In this document: positions 1 through 13,300 of the stretch, in pieces
How the letters are laid out: every line of letters starts with the position of its first letter
Position numbering within the stretch: the stretch's first letter is position 1
Assembly: GCA_000727475.1 (NCBI GenBank)
Contig: KL647290.1
Coordinates: 2,132,269-2,196,268 of the forward strand
DNA: 64,000 nt
Direction of reading: 5' to 3'
From: Sarcocystis neurona
Lineage: Eukaryota; Apicomplexa; Conoidasida; Eucoccidiorida; Sarcocystidae
Notes under the pieces: model-generated
Told to the model about the DNA's origin: nothing
What the model saw: only the letters and a program-made list of their open reading frames with translations
The model's database searches: none
Made by a program: the position numbers and the translations under genes

Positions 1-3000
1 ACGACACTGAACTGTGCAGTTGACGAGCCGACACTGCCAGCCGTATGATGTTTTATGAGAAACGTGGACTCATCCAAAGCAAGACCCGCCTACACGCATA
101 CTTTGTGTCCCAAGCACACGTTCAACTGAACGATTATTACCAAACGTGTACCTATTTTACACTTTACTCAGTGGACAGAATATCATCATCTTTGCCCTTG
201 CGTGTGCTTCCTCGACATCACTCCGAGCAGTGCACATTAGAGAGAGCTATCATAAGGTGCTAAGGTAGTCTTCCAGGAGCGATTTTGCATCACCTTCAAA
301 ACTGAATGCGGCACTGGGCGTACGGATGTGGTATCTAGTGAAATCTTGAAGTCTGTCTTGTCGTAGATGCGGCGCTGCGGTAGACGTTCACGGATACACA
401 CAATGCATTCAACGTAAACTACGTACGTAGTCTCCGAGTCCTTCAGTCGCCGCAGAGCTCACAGGTCGTCTCACGCAGGGGTCCTGTTCCCTGTGCTGCG
501 CTGACAATAAAACGGAAAAACGCTCAACTGCTTCGACAAGGTCATACCCACAGACCTGTCGGTCAATGCATTTCTCCAGAAAAAGGCCCACACATTTTGT
601 AGTCACGAAATAAATTCAGTCCACCACAAAGCTCCTCTCTCGCAGTGTACGCAGAGCATTCAGGGCGACGCGGAATCTCTCTAAGCAGGTCTGGACATTC
701 TGGCTGCGACGAGCTTCAGGGACTCCACTGACGTTTGCACAAGTCAAACAACGAATCGCACCCAGCCGTCAGTGAAGGCGGCGCTGGTGCGCTAATGCCT
801 CGAGACGTCGGCGCAGGCGACGCGGACGCTCAGTGTTGTTTCGAGAAAAGCATGCTATTCATAGCACTGAACAAGCTTTAGATGTTGCTGTAGCCACGCC
901 ATTTACATAACATTAGTATTCGTCTACATCTCGTGTCCGGAACCAACTCCTGCGGCAAAGTGCATTCGCTTCGCATCGAACCATTTGCTGTGCTTGGCAG
1001 TTTGTGCCGTTACTAGGTGCTATACAGCATCCACATAATCCTCCATTCTTCCTCCGCGAGAAAGTGATCCTCTGCGTTGTAACATGGTGAACCGAAGAGC
1101 CACGCTGCACTCCTCTGTAGCACTGCTGCACACGCGAGCATACGTTTTGATCCTTTGTTACAACGCGCTGTTCTTTTCGGACACGTACGCAGACGCCCCG
1201 AACGTGCGTGACAGACCATTCATGTACCACGTCCAATTTCCACGCCTACCAGCACAGGGAACATCGAAAGAGCGAAAGCACCGAATTACACAGCAGCCTA
1301 CTTGCGCCCTGCTTGGAGACCTATCGCATGCGTACGAGGCGCTGCTTTTCAATGCGTAATTTACGCACACCTGCCAGACTGTTTGCACTGTTAGCGAGTA
1401 CGAACCACCCCTGAGTGGTTTACTCAAACAACTTTGTCAGAATCACCAGGTGTCAGACGCGGCGTCATCTGAATAAAGTATTGTATGTACACGGTGCCTT
1501 ACATTTGGATGGATACAACCGATCCTGTGAGACCCTAAATAAGAGTAGATGCATAAGGCATCAGTGCACACAGTAGGGGCTTGGAACGGCTAGGCTGTAG
1601 TTGTCCGGATGGGCAGGTTGTCTATATACGTGGGGGTCTATTAAGTCGAACTGAGTGGGCTGCGAACCATCACACATGTACAGTACCCTTACCGAAACAA
1701 TATGATTTTATACACATCTCCGGCAAATGGACGTGTGCTAGCTCTAAGCCCGCTTTTCCGTTAGCTCTCGTGGCAGCTCTCCCCACGCATTTCCCCTGCT
1801 ATTTCGGGGCCTCCACACGCTAGGAAGGTCGGTCAAGGTGCGTCTTCGTCTATTCGATACGAGCACTGCTGACACGGCCCAGCCCGTGGCTGTCACGTGT
1901 CTGTTTTGGGAAGAGATTCTGTCACCACACGAAATCCGATTAGTCCCGTTGGGCGGTGTCGACTTCCTCCTAGCTGGGAAGTGTGTGTGCCCATGTCACG
2001 GCTCCCTGCGGGGTTACAGCTCCTCCATGTCCCAACGCCCTTACGCTCTCCGGGGTCACTCTTCGCTCTCCTATACAATTCACGTCTTCCGCTCCTCCTC
2101 TTACACGTGGGTCAAGAGAGCTGCATGGACGTGGCAATAGCACGAACCGATGACGAGACCGCAACGTATAGCCTGCTCCTGGTTGCGGTACGCCTGCACG
2201 GTTGCACACGAGGTGCGACATTTGAAATACGTACATTCGTAGCATACCGATAAGCACACGACGGCGCTTGTTTGCCTCCACGGGAGCTGTCACCATGTTC
2301 ATCATTTCCTTGAAATCCGGCCACTGTTGACCCCCGCGTATACGATGCTGAGAGGCAGATTTTCACCGTCGGGGCGAAGTGAGACAGAGAGGAACCTTTG
2401 GCCCCCTCGGCGCAGAATTGCCGCACTTCCGCAGGTGTGCATTATTCGTGTTGCTGCTACCGTTACTTCTATCGCTACTACCGTTTCTCGACGTCGCCGC
2501 TGATGTCGCTGCAGCTGCTCCTGGTACTGCATGTACCATTCTTTAGGTTCTCGTGTACTGAAATGCCCCTCGGTTGCGCACGTACGCGGTCGCGGGAGCG
2601 ACCGAGGGGATTCGCTAAAAAATGCTTCGTGATGTGCCCAGAATACTCGTTGGTATAATTTTACACTCCCCTTACCCACGGTCCTTACTACACAGCTAGA
2701 TATTCAATCGTGCTCGCTACACTTTTTTATTCCTCCTATCTAAGGTGGTGGGAACGTATCAAGATACATGATTCCTTCTCGCTGTTGCAGAAATATTGTG
2801 CACGGCAACGAGATGGCGACTGCGCTTGGCCAGTGGCTGAAATATCCAGTTGCCTACTGCACTGTGTGCTACTGCTCATAAGCACATGTACGCCGGCTTC
2901 TATAACCACCCCCACACACACAGAAAGCGGTCGACCGTACGTGCGCGCTCGTACGCACACCGTGCCTCCTTCATTGTTCGTACGTGTGTCCCTCACCGCG

Positions 3001-6000
3001 ATGTTGTAGCTGCTCCCCAACGTAGCCGTTCGAACCGTGGTTGTTGCAGCGACTCCACGGTTGCTCCGGCCTACGTTCTTGCCGCTCGTCGTATTCTGCG
3101 TATTGTGTGCTGCTCTTGCCGCCGCTACTGCTCTTGGTTGTGCCGCTGTGGCACTGCTGTTGGCTTAGCTACCTACGGTTAACCTATACCAACAAAGGTT
3201 GCGCCCGTCTCGCGGGCCTTCTCCCTGTTATCGATCGTGCAGCTGTGGCCAAAGCCGGTTCCCTTTGTTAAAAGATCTTCTGCGACACAGGAAAACGTCA
3301 GGAGCTGCGCAGCATATGTGGATTACAGCTACGCACACTCCACGCAGCGGAAGGAGCGTGTCCAACCAACGCTTCAGCTGCAGCAGCGCAGAAGCAGCAG
3401 TGGCAACAGGGCTGCAGCAGCGCAGTCGTGGCACGCCGCAGCTAAAGGTATCCCCATGGCCACTAGGCAAGGCATCTAGATTCACTAAGAGAAGCGCCGC
3501 AATCGTGTCCCAACAATTTTTCCTCTTAGCTTTTGCTACAACTGAGGCGGCCCTTGCGGCGTACAGTGTAGCCTTCAAATTTTCAGGGGCCCCGCGACAG
3601 CAGACCACGCCACTTATTTTGCAAGACAGGGCTCGGCTACATACGACAGAGGGGATCCCTGGCAGATCAGAGAAGAATTCAAGAAAATACAAATCACTCT
3701 GTCCCTCACCTACGTTCTTCGTAGGCCGCACAACTTGTCAGACCCTAACGTGGTTCCGAAGCGGCCAACCGTGGCTCGTACCGTGTTACGTAGAACCATA
3801 AACAACGGATTCCTTTGCGGATGGCCGGCGGATAAGCCACAGATAGGTCGGTCCTGGCTAATTTTGGACATCCTTTTTCCGCTTGTGACCTGTTCTACCT
3901 TCTCTCTGAAGGATGCTGCGAAGGAACCGCTGCAGGATTCCGTCACCAGGATTCATTGAGGTTCCCGTGCTGGGCTGTCTCTTCTCGGCGCCCGAGCGGC
4001 GATCCTCATTACCTTCACCGCTCGGTTCCTTCAGCTGTTTTTTGCCGTCGTATCTTCTTTTTCCACTTCGCTTAGCAGCACAATTGCTGTCCGGCCTTTT
4101 CGGACGCCACAGCACCCGGGCGATTCCGCTGGTGCAGCAGATCTGGGACGCGCAGTCGTAGATGCGTGTTTTCATTAAAAGAAAAACCTCTCAAATATCC
4201 TTTAAAAGCCTCAGAAGGGGAGAAGGGCTGCTTCAACAATTGGACTCTTTTTTTTTGTCACACAAACGCGCGAATCTGCAGAATTTTCATCCAACCGTCC
4301 GCCTGTCCTGCCTTACACCCGCGCGGCGCCCATGGTGTCTCGACGGTGGCGCTAGCTATTGCTTCCTCGTGGCTGAACTGCACAGCATTTGTCACAAGGA
4401 GTTGCTTTCGTGGCCGCAGAATTGTCGCTTCAGCTGTACGCAGTCGTGTTTTCTGGTCCTTTTCGCCTCTGGGTGCCTTCACACAGAAGCACAGTGACTC
4501 GTCTCTTAATGTCTTCTTCGCTAACGGCTCACCGGTGGAGACAGGAAAAGCATCGATTTGCAGCCGTTGTCTCTTTTTCCCGTGCGGCTCCCCCTGATCA
4601 GGGCACACTGGAGAGCATTTCTTTCTGGTTCCTGGTTGGCCAATTGTTTGCGTTGGGCAGCCGCATTCGGTGCGTTGTGTATGTGCCTGGACTGGCTGTG
4701 ACGGACACCGATCTGTAAAACGAGCAGGGAGGTTCACATCTGGTCGCAGTAGTATAGAACGTATACGCTAGTGTGTGTGCATACAAACATATAGCGGCAG
4801 GTTTATATCTTTGTTCTGGGGCGGGGCGAGGATTGTGATGGACGAGAAGCCGTGGAAGGGCAGTAACCACGTGCGCCTGAATACGTAGGAAGGTGGTTGT
4901 ATCAGACCTACGAAGACTGTTTCATTCTGCACCACTGTACCTCATTCAGGTGGCGAAAGTAGTTGTAGACAGGGTGGTTACCGCCTCACGTTGTACGTCC
5001 TCTAGCGAATGCTAGAGGCGCCTGGTGGCGGCCGCCGCTTCTATTCGTGCAGTTGCCCTTGTGAAACAGTCGAAAACGCGTCCGCACTTTCTGGAGTCGA
5101 GGCTGGAGTTTGGTGAGCGCAGCGGTTGTACTTACGTACCCAAAAACTGTACACGATGATACTATAGAACACTAGTAGCTGCACCCGAGAGCTACGTGAC
5201 TTCAAATACTCTTCGCGACCTCGTGCTGCCGCCGTGGTCTGTTTCCTATGAAAGCATTCACGAGGGCTGATGCGGCTGGATTCCGTCGATACGCTGACCG
5301 GTAGAGCAGCTGATGTCCATCACATAGTTGGCCGGCGTAACCGGCTGTGTAAGTGCTTTAATCGTAATTCGAGTCCATGCGTATAAGCCGCACACGAAGG
5401 GAGTGTAGTCCTCGCCTCTTTTGTTCCTTTCAAAAACAGGCTTTCGTCTTTGGCACGTTACCTCGACGTTCGCATTTTCTTCTGGAGTTTCTGCCGTGAG
5501 GGTGCAGTGTACCAGGGCTTCCAATCTTTATACCTGTTGCAGGTCGCTCTAGTGCTGGCCGTGCAGGACTTGCAGTTGTGGACGTGGTGCGACTGTGTGT
5601 AAATGTTTACATGTTTGCGTTTGTATGTGTGACCTACGTGTTCAAGGCATTTGTGTGCACTTTTCTGTTCCATCGTCTCCCGCTGTATACACTTATGGGC
5701 ACACATGTGTAGACACATGCGTGCGCATGGTAGATCGCCCGTAACGCGTCTTCGTTGTCGCCTACGTCACGACAAGTTTCTGTGCTCCGCCACAGTGTCT
5801 GCATGTAACTTCTTTGTCGTTACTTATACATAAACAGTCGCGTTGGCAGCTGCCCGCACTTGAAAAGCTACGTACCTACTTCTGTGTACGTGTGTGGTAG
5901 CACCTACCTACGTACACACGTACACGCAGGCCAAGACAAACGTCTTCTTCACTGTACTCTCATGCGTATTCATGCTGGTATAGCACGAGACGACACCCAG

Positions 6001-6145
6001 ACAGCACACGTGCCTGCTTCGAAACAGTGTGTTGCACATCGAAGAATATTCTCTGGAGTTCTAACTGCTCACAAACCGTAAAGTTAGGACACGCATGTAG
6101 GTGCATGTCTGGCCTCACACAATTGTACGATAGGGTAATAATGCG
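1..6145. other. Gene-poor left spacer
   Basis: No gene can be supported here. All open frames are short (under about 200 codons), overlap one another on both strands, and lack recognisable domains or convincing splice chains. The frames that read most like protein are a minus-strand frame at 5524-5258 (88 codons, mixed composition), a minus-strand frame at 4737-4258 (159 codons, Lys/Arg/Glu-rich), and a plus-strand frame at 3199-3801 (200 codons). None has a family signature, so they are not called as genes. A CAG-triplet patch lies at about 3368-3430. Confidence 0.5.
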
Positions 6146-7160
6146 GTGGACAAGACTTGCTGCAACGGTGCAGAGCTTGCTTCTTTTCTGTGCTATGTGC
6201 TTCTGTTACTGCTTCCCGGTGGTGTATACACAGTGCCATACGCAGCTGCGTTGTCCCAGCTGCTGCGGGTAGTGGCGTCGCGGCGTGCGGCGGTCGGGTT
6301 CGCTGTTACTGCGGTCGTCGGGGCGATGGCACAGCAGATCGCTGCTGCCTTCTTTGTTGCACGTCGAGAAGCAGTTGCTCCTGCGTCACCGACGTCTGCT
6401 CCGCGTGCTTCTTGGGAAAAAACAGGAGAAGCAGCGGCTTCTCGCTTGCGGGCGTCAGCACAGAGAGAGGCTGGAGAGGAACGCTGCGGTCGTGCTACCA
6501 GCAACGTCTGAAGAGAGCTCTCGACCGTCGCTGCGACGCTATCAACGCGCCACACCCTAGCAGCAGCTCGACGTATCGGTAAAGAAGCAGCAGCAGCGGC
6601 AGCGTCAGCAAGAGAGAAGGCTGCAGTAGCATTTCCAGCAGCTGCTGCAGCAGACACGGTAGAGGCAGCAATAGTGGCGGACTTCCAAAGGAGCCTTGCG
6701 AGCAACAGGAGCTATTGAGACGGTGCAGTTAGCAGCACACCAGTCACAACTGCGGCGACGCTGCTGCTACACACGCCGCGACGTTCGCAGCAGACAGGTT
6801 CCAGCGTGACGTCTGCTGGTTTAATTTGAAGAAGAGAGCTAGAGGCGTGGAGCAGCCACAACAATAACAAAAGCGTTATGTCTGGCGCCAGCTTCCGGAG
6901 ATAAAAATCCGCGAAGATAAGGACCGACCCTTGCATTCACCAAAGAAGCAGCCGGCGAAGCGAGGAACACGGGTGGCAGCAGCGCGATCGAAGGCAATTT
7001 AGGAGTCAAGTGCAGCTGCTGTATAAATCTTCTTCTCTTTGATGCAAAGGGCGCTGGGACGAAGGAAGCATTGGGCGGAAGGACGAATAGTTGAGAGCTG
7101 CCGACGGTACAGCCGACCGACTTAGCTACCGTTCTTTTAAGGAAGCTGCCATGCACCAGT
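6146..7160. other. Triplet-rich region, coding strand unresolved
   Basis: This stretch upstream of the AP2-like gene is rich in GCA/GCT triplets. On the plus strand one Ala-rich frame starting at 6146 runs to about 6829, with in-frame TGA codons at 6509-6511 and 6717-6719. On the minus strand there are uninterrupted frames at 6705-6193 (170 codons, Ala-rich) and 7156-6839 (105 codons). It could be a small gene divergent from the AP2-like gene, a decayed or spliced plus-strand gene, or a triplet-rich 5' leader. Open frames in such repeats arise easily on both strands, so no CDS is called. Confidence 0.35.
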
Positions 7161-7349
7161 GTTTGCCAGGGTTGCTGTTGTGACGAAGCAGCTGAGCCCG
7201 CGGTTCCCGCTGATACTACGTTTTTGGTGCGGCTGAAGCGCGTAGCACCACTGCTGCGTATGGCAGTGCTGCTTGTGGTGAAGTCGCGGTGAGGCTGCTG
7301 TTGTTACTGGTGAGGTAGGTGGAGGGCCTCGGAGCAGCGGCGCGGCAGC

Positions 7350-10300
7350 ATGAAGAAGACTCAGGTCGGGTTCCTTGCAGAGAAGGGAGCTAGTAGCACG
7401 ATGAAGAAAGGTGGCGACGGCTGTGACGGCTGCAGGAGTAGTACTAGTGCTTCTGGTAATGGGAACGAGACGCGATCAGCAAGAAAGGCGGCTGCAGCTG
7501 ACGATCTGAAGAAGGTTGGTGAAGGAGACGCAGGGACGTCCTCCCCAGACAACAACCCATGCGTGGCTCCTCCCTCGACTCGTGTGACACGCAGTGCCAC
7601 AGCAACGGCAGCTGCGACGACAGGAGCAACGGCAGCTGCAACAACAGGAGCAACTGTAGCGGCCACGACAGCAGCGAGGACCTCAGCTGGAGGAGACGCA
7701 GAAGCAGGTGAAGACGGAGGGTTGGCTGGAGCGGCGGCAGAAAGCAAAGAAAGCGACAGGGAGGAGGAGGTGAAGGATGGAGAAGGTGACCAGGCGCGCA
7801 GTGGGGGGGGAAGTAATCGTGCACAGCGCACCTGCAGAAGGCTTGCACTCAAGCGCATTCGCCAGTACGTAGGCTATATTGAAGAAGGTGCAAGCACGCC
7901 TACCGCACCGGACAGCCGCTCTGTCGAGGAAAGGTCTTTGTTTAAAGAAGGGAGAAACTTAACTGCGACGCCCTCTACGGCCTCTACTGCCGTTCGTAGC
8001 AGTACAAGCAGCAGAGCAAGAAGGGGCGGCTCAGTCGCCGTCGAGACAGTCAATGCTGCTACTGCTGGGACTCGACATCGGGCGCGCACCCCGGCATTGC
8101 CCGAACATTCTAGTTGTTCTTCGAAACACGCAAGCCGCAGCGAAGGCGAGAAAGAAGCAGAAGAAGATGGGAATGTGGCGTCCGGGTGTACCTCCCCTCT
8201 TGGAAGGGGCAACGGTAACGAAGATACATTGTCTTGCACAACGCCTGTAAGTAAGAGCGAGGCTGGTGCTGCTGCTGCTTCCGCGGCGGGCACCAGGAAG
8301 GACGCAGGGACAGATAAGATGAGCTCTCCAAATGCGTCAGAGTCGCCGGGTACTGTGCTGACAGGAGCAGACGACTCGATGGCTTCCATAGGGAGGTCTG
8401 CCGCGCCAAGTTCAGGCAACGATGCCCCCAGCTGCAACAGCGGCAACGGTGGCAACTCCAGCAGCAGCGGCGCTGGATGCCCGTTATGGAATGTGGAGGA
8501 GGGTGTCGCGGCAGCAGCAGAAACAGCAGGGCATGGTAAAATCACATGCGGTAGTAGCGGTAGACCAAGCAGCGACGTAGCTTCAGACAGTGGGCTCCGA
8601 GTACGCGAAGATGGTGGAGGTCCAGATGGAGCAGCGGCATCCCCAGTCGCGTCCACTCCAGAACCGTCAGCAGTAGCAGCAGGCACGGCGACAAGACCGT
8701 CTGCAGGAGGCGTAGATTGTGCTCTGACAAGGCGGAGCAACACGTTGCTGCGAGCCGGGAGTACGACGGATGCAGATTTGCGTGGTCACTGTCGGTGGCA
8801 GCAGCAGCAGCGGTTGGCGCAGCAACACCGAATTGAAGTTGGGAAGATTATCGTCGCATCTTCTGATGATGTGGCAGGTGATGATGGTCGCGCGCCGGCC
8901 GTAGGTGAAGAGTCCGTCAGGTGTGAAAAGGACGCGCTGTCATTCGGCAGTGCGCCGGCAGTTGCTGATGCTGGGATGCCTTCACCCGCTGCCGCGACCA
9001 CGCCGCCTGCTGCGACAACTCTGCCATCTAGTCTGTTCCTCTCCGCCGCTACGTTGGCCGCGTCGAGACCTTCGTGCGCCACTGGTAGTGTTGCTTTCCC
9101 CGGCGCGTTGGTGTCGCCAACTACGTGCAGTCAGCAGCATGCAGCCAATCTAAACGCGTTGATGGTGAAGAGCGTGTCGCCTGCAGGCGTTGTGAGACGC
9201 GGCGGACGAAACAGAAGAAAGCGAACCAAGTATGACCTTGCCTACCGGCAAATGGAGGAGTTAGGTCCTTTCGCAGAAGAGGCGAAAGCAGTTGATCTAA
9301 GCAAGGTAAGCACGACAGATAACTTCAACATCGGGAGTACCCGGTAGATACACACCTCGTTTTTCTTGTCAGGGCCCTGTCAGTAGTAGTGGGGACAGTT
9401 GTACCTTCCCTAAAAATGCTAATAGGTTTGTCGCCTATGTTACGCATCCAGCAGTATGTTTAGACGTTGTCATCTGTACATACCTTTCGACAGATTAGCT
9501 ATCTGGGCTGCTCCTGGCACGAGCTGTATCAATCTTTCCACTCGTGTGAAGTGTGAGGTATAGATTTTCAGTTAGCACGACACTGTGTGACCTTCCGTCG
9601 TGTAAAAAGGTGCACCACCAAAGCAGGAGTATACTTCGGTTGTAAAACTGGGGACTCATAGCATGCAGCGTGCTGACTTCGAAAACAGTTGTGAGTCTCT
9701 GGTTTGCTGGTGGGGGAGCAGGTGTGTGCGACAGTAAAGTCGATGTAGGTGAATAACGATTCATTTAAGTCTAAGTGTACAGAATGACACTGCCGATAGA
9801 ATTGGCAGACGGAGACGAGCAGAGAGGGAACGACGACACTCGTACGGAGATACGTTATCTTCTCACCCTACGAGCGCACAGGCCTTCAGCACACGGTGTG
9901 TGTGCTCGACTTCCTTCCCAGCTCCCGCTGTCGTGTGATACGATGGATTGTTGGCGTCCTATCTGTACCACGCACATTCCGCCCATGCAAGCCTCTGCAT
10001 GGATGAAGGCGGTTGTATGAAACTGCAGAAGATTGCAAGCAGGTGTAACATCATCGCCGCTCAACTGGGCGTATTCGTACACTGATACGCATCCTGCTTG
10101 TGCTATGTCTACGCACGACCCACGTCAGATCATTCGGCGTTTCTGTCTTTCAAATGTTGGCGGGTTTCGCTGTGTCCATCCTGCATGTAAGCAAACCAAC
10201 GTCACTTACGCAGGATCCTTTGCAGCGGTGCGGTTGCCTCAAGTGAAACAAGGGCGTGCTGGGCAGCCACCGTTTTTCCCTGTTACGGGCTGGCAAGTTT

Positions 10301-13300
10301 TCGTATCAGTTGTGGAGGAGGTGCATCCCTGTGGCACGTGTCTGCGTCTTGGATACTTGTACACCTGCACAGCAGCGTGCCTCCGCCTGCCTTTATGGAC
10401 GCGCGGGATACTGATCTCAAAGTCCGTATCATCACCGGTTGCGCTGCTGCTGCAGGTCTCCGGCAGCAGCTTTGCAGTTGAGTTGCTGAAAAATCCGGAC
10501 CTCTATTCGTACGAGGCGTGGTCGCACGGGTTCGCGTGGCCGGTCGGCGCAGATGGACGTCGGCTGCTGCTGCGAAAACTGCGGGGAGTGTACTGGTCTG
10601 ACCCAGATTACTGGCAGCAACGTCTCATGAGTGAGGGGCTCTACCGTAGGGATCTCTTCACTCTGGCAACTGTCCAGGTACGTCGACACCTTGGTGTGCA
10701 TACGATTCTGTGTGCCGATATGTACGTGTCTCTACTACGCCGTGTGGCTGCGTACACGAAGGATACGTCCATGCATTCTGGTCAGGGACTGCTAACAGGC
10801 TTGGCCACCGGCGATGACTCGCCCTGCCAGCGAGGAAAAAGGTTCAGGGGGCTGCTTTTTATGAGTTGGCAACTGTAGAGCTTATGCAGGGCTTGTCGGA
10901 GAACAGCACATGATACGCAAAAAGTTGCGAAGTACTCCATGTCGTAGATCCCAGTGCACTCTGTAAACACAGCACGTGGTACGCCGGCAGCCCCGTTGCT
11001 CCGCACAGATACGTCCTGTGTATATTTGCAGCAATGAGAGACGACGAAAAAGGTGGCTTTTGGTGTCCTTGTGGGGGTGGCAGTGGAGTATGCCTGCGAG
11101 TGCATGGGATAATCCAATGCAGGGAAGGCTACTGTGGAGTCGACTAGCTGGTTCATACCCCGATACCTGGTCCTTGTGCAGGTGTCCGGCTGCGCTTATC
11201 TCCGTCACCGGTCACTGGGTGTCCATTTCATTTAGCAAGGAGGACGCGATTGAACTGCAGTGGTGGATATCTCGTGGGAGCAGGATGGGGACGTGCTGTC
11301 TCGTCTTTCAAGCGACACGCGTCTCCGCGCGTCCTGGCGAGAGTTCGTTTCGCATAACATTGAAAGTTGGGGGACATTCTTCCAGCCTCCCAGGATGTAA
11401 ACAATGAGAACCCCGGTTTTCTGTTGTCGTCTCCAATACCTTGCCCACGCGTAGAATTTGAAGTCACAATCGTTTGTGGGAACCCATGCGTACGTTAGGG
11501 GACTCCCCGTCATTCACGTGTCGGGTGTGGTCTGCTGTTACGAAAATGTTGTAGGAGCTCTTCAAAGTCACACACCTGATGGGACCAGCCGTGTGGGACT
11601 TTCTTCTGAAGTGCACGGCGCTGACCCACAAGTGTGAGGCCCTAACTGCGAAGGATTCTGACCAAACTGAGTAAGAACCGGCATCACCCGGTTGCACGGG
11701 CTTCCTACTAGTACGAGGCGCAGCTCTTTTAGCTGTTACATTCTGATGTGTTCGACGGGTTTGTGGACGGTGCTTGTTGAGCAGACGCTGATGCATGATT
11801 TTGTCCTTCAAGCAGGCGTTTATTTGTACAACCGTGGGACAAGAAAGGGGTGTAGCCGCCAGCATCCGCCCGTACGCAGTATCTATGCTCAGGTATATAT
11901 CCATATATATATTCTGCGGTGAGGAATAGTTTGTCTGAAACTGCTGCTGTAAGCAGGAAGAATGAATCGAATCATTGGTTCTTGTCGATGGTCGGCAGCA
12001 TGAATTACACAGCTGTTCTGTGTCATTCTGGAATTTTCCACACGTGTTCTTACTGATCTGCTAATGTAATGTTTCTGCAGCTGGAAAGTGTACCCTTACG
12101 CGTGTGCATTGTGTTTAGATGTACAGTGGGGCGTTGCCGCCCGGATGTCACGTTTGTCCACTTTTCCGGCTGTAGACGAACGAGCTCCTGCTGAGAGCAA
12201 AAGTTTGAGTACGCTGAGATACCACCGCTGCAGAAGATACTAATGACGTGTTTGGAAGATCAGGAAAGGGAAGGCGACATTGCTGCGAAAGTGTGATGTG
12301 CTACATTGCGGGAAGGAAGCGGGACTCACGAGGTACCGTCAAGTTAGTTTTTCTGCTGTTTTGCAGCGGCGAAGACGGTGGCGGGGCCGCAGCACACGCT
12401 TCCTCTCCCGAGGCACTCAGTCCTAATGCTGGACCTCACCCGGTGGCACCGTCTGCAGAGGTTGGCATCTGTACTCGTAGGGTGGGAAGCAGCAGTCGTG
12501 GATCACTCCTGCCGGCGGCTGCGACTGATCACCAGCTTTACGGGGGCCAGGAGAGAAATGTTGGAACAAGTTCCTTTCCGGGAGACTCAGGCGCCGATGG
12601 TACTGCCGATTCAGAGGCAGCAGCTGCAGCTCATGCGCTTGCTGCCGCCGCAGGAGCGGTAGCCGAAGACCCCATGGACTTCTCCTCGTGGCTGCGCGCA
12701 ACAACCGGAGGGGTAACTTCACTGGGCGCCGCCAACCCTCTTCTGGGGCCATCAACAGATGCTGATGGTCTTCCGCCTGAGGGAGTGCTGCTTCTGCCTT
12801 ACACAGGATTGGCTTGTGCTGGAACTCCCGTCAGAGAAGGCGAAGAAGGTGTTGTGAAGGGGGGCAGCATCACCAGGAATTTTTTCAGCTCTTCGCGTCA
12901 GAAGAAGTCATTTTCGCGGTGTCCGGGGCCGCCAGCGCCACTATGTGAACCAGAAAGTAGCGGGCTGGAGCTGGACTTGTCAACTCAGCAGATGCTGGAT
13001 GCGGTCGCTGCAGCAGTTGAGGCCGCAGCAGCAGGACAGGCGTCGCAGCAGCATGCTTCGCAGGCGACGACGCTGAGCAACCGCACTAGCACTGTGGATG
13101 CCGAGCAGGCGCCATATTTGCCGACCAACAACGATATCGCTGCAGTGCTAGCAGCAGCGAGAGGATTTGACACTGGTTATGAGTGCCCCGCCTCCTGCGC
13201 CGCCCCCACGTCTCCTATTGGCGGTTGTACAACCTCTAAAGGAACGGACTCCTTGGTCGCGGCGGACGCGGAGCCGGCTGCTCCAAGCGTTGCTATTGCC

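Noticed and set aside
3010..3060. A T-loop-like GTTCGAAC on the minus strand, possible tRNA
   Set aside because: The flanks do not form a 5-bp T stem, and no anticodon arm or acceptor stem could be built around it.
3199..3801. 200-codon plus-strand frame
   Set aside because: It overlaps a 167-codon minus-strand frame, has no domain and mixed composition, and lies in a CAG-rich patch where open frames arise by chance.
4258..4737. 159-codon minus-strand frame with Lys/Glu-rich content
   Set aside because: No family signature and overlapping plus-strand frames of similar length; left in the spacer entry.
5258..5524. 88-codon minus-strand frame of good composition
   Set aside because: Too short to call without a domain or splice partners.
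7361..8743. Long minus-strand frames opposite exon 1 of the AP2-like gene
   Set aside because: They mirror the triplet structure of the plus-strand exon, which alone continues through matching splice junctions.
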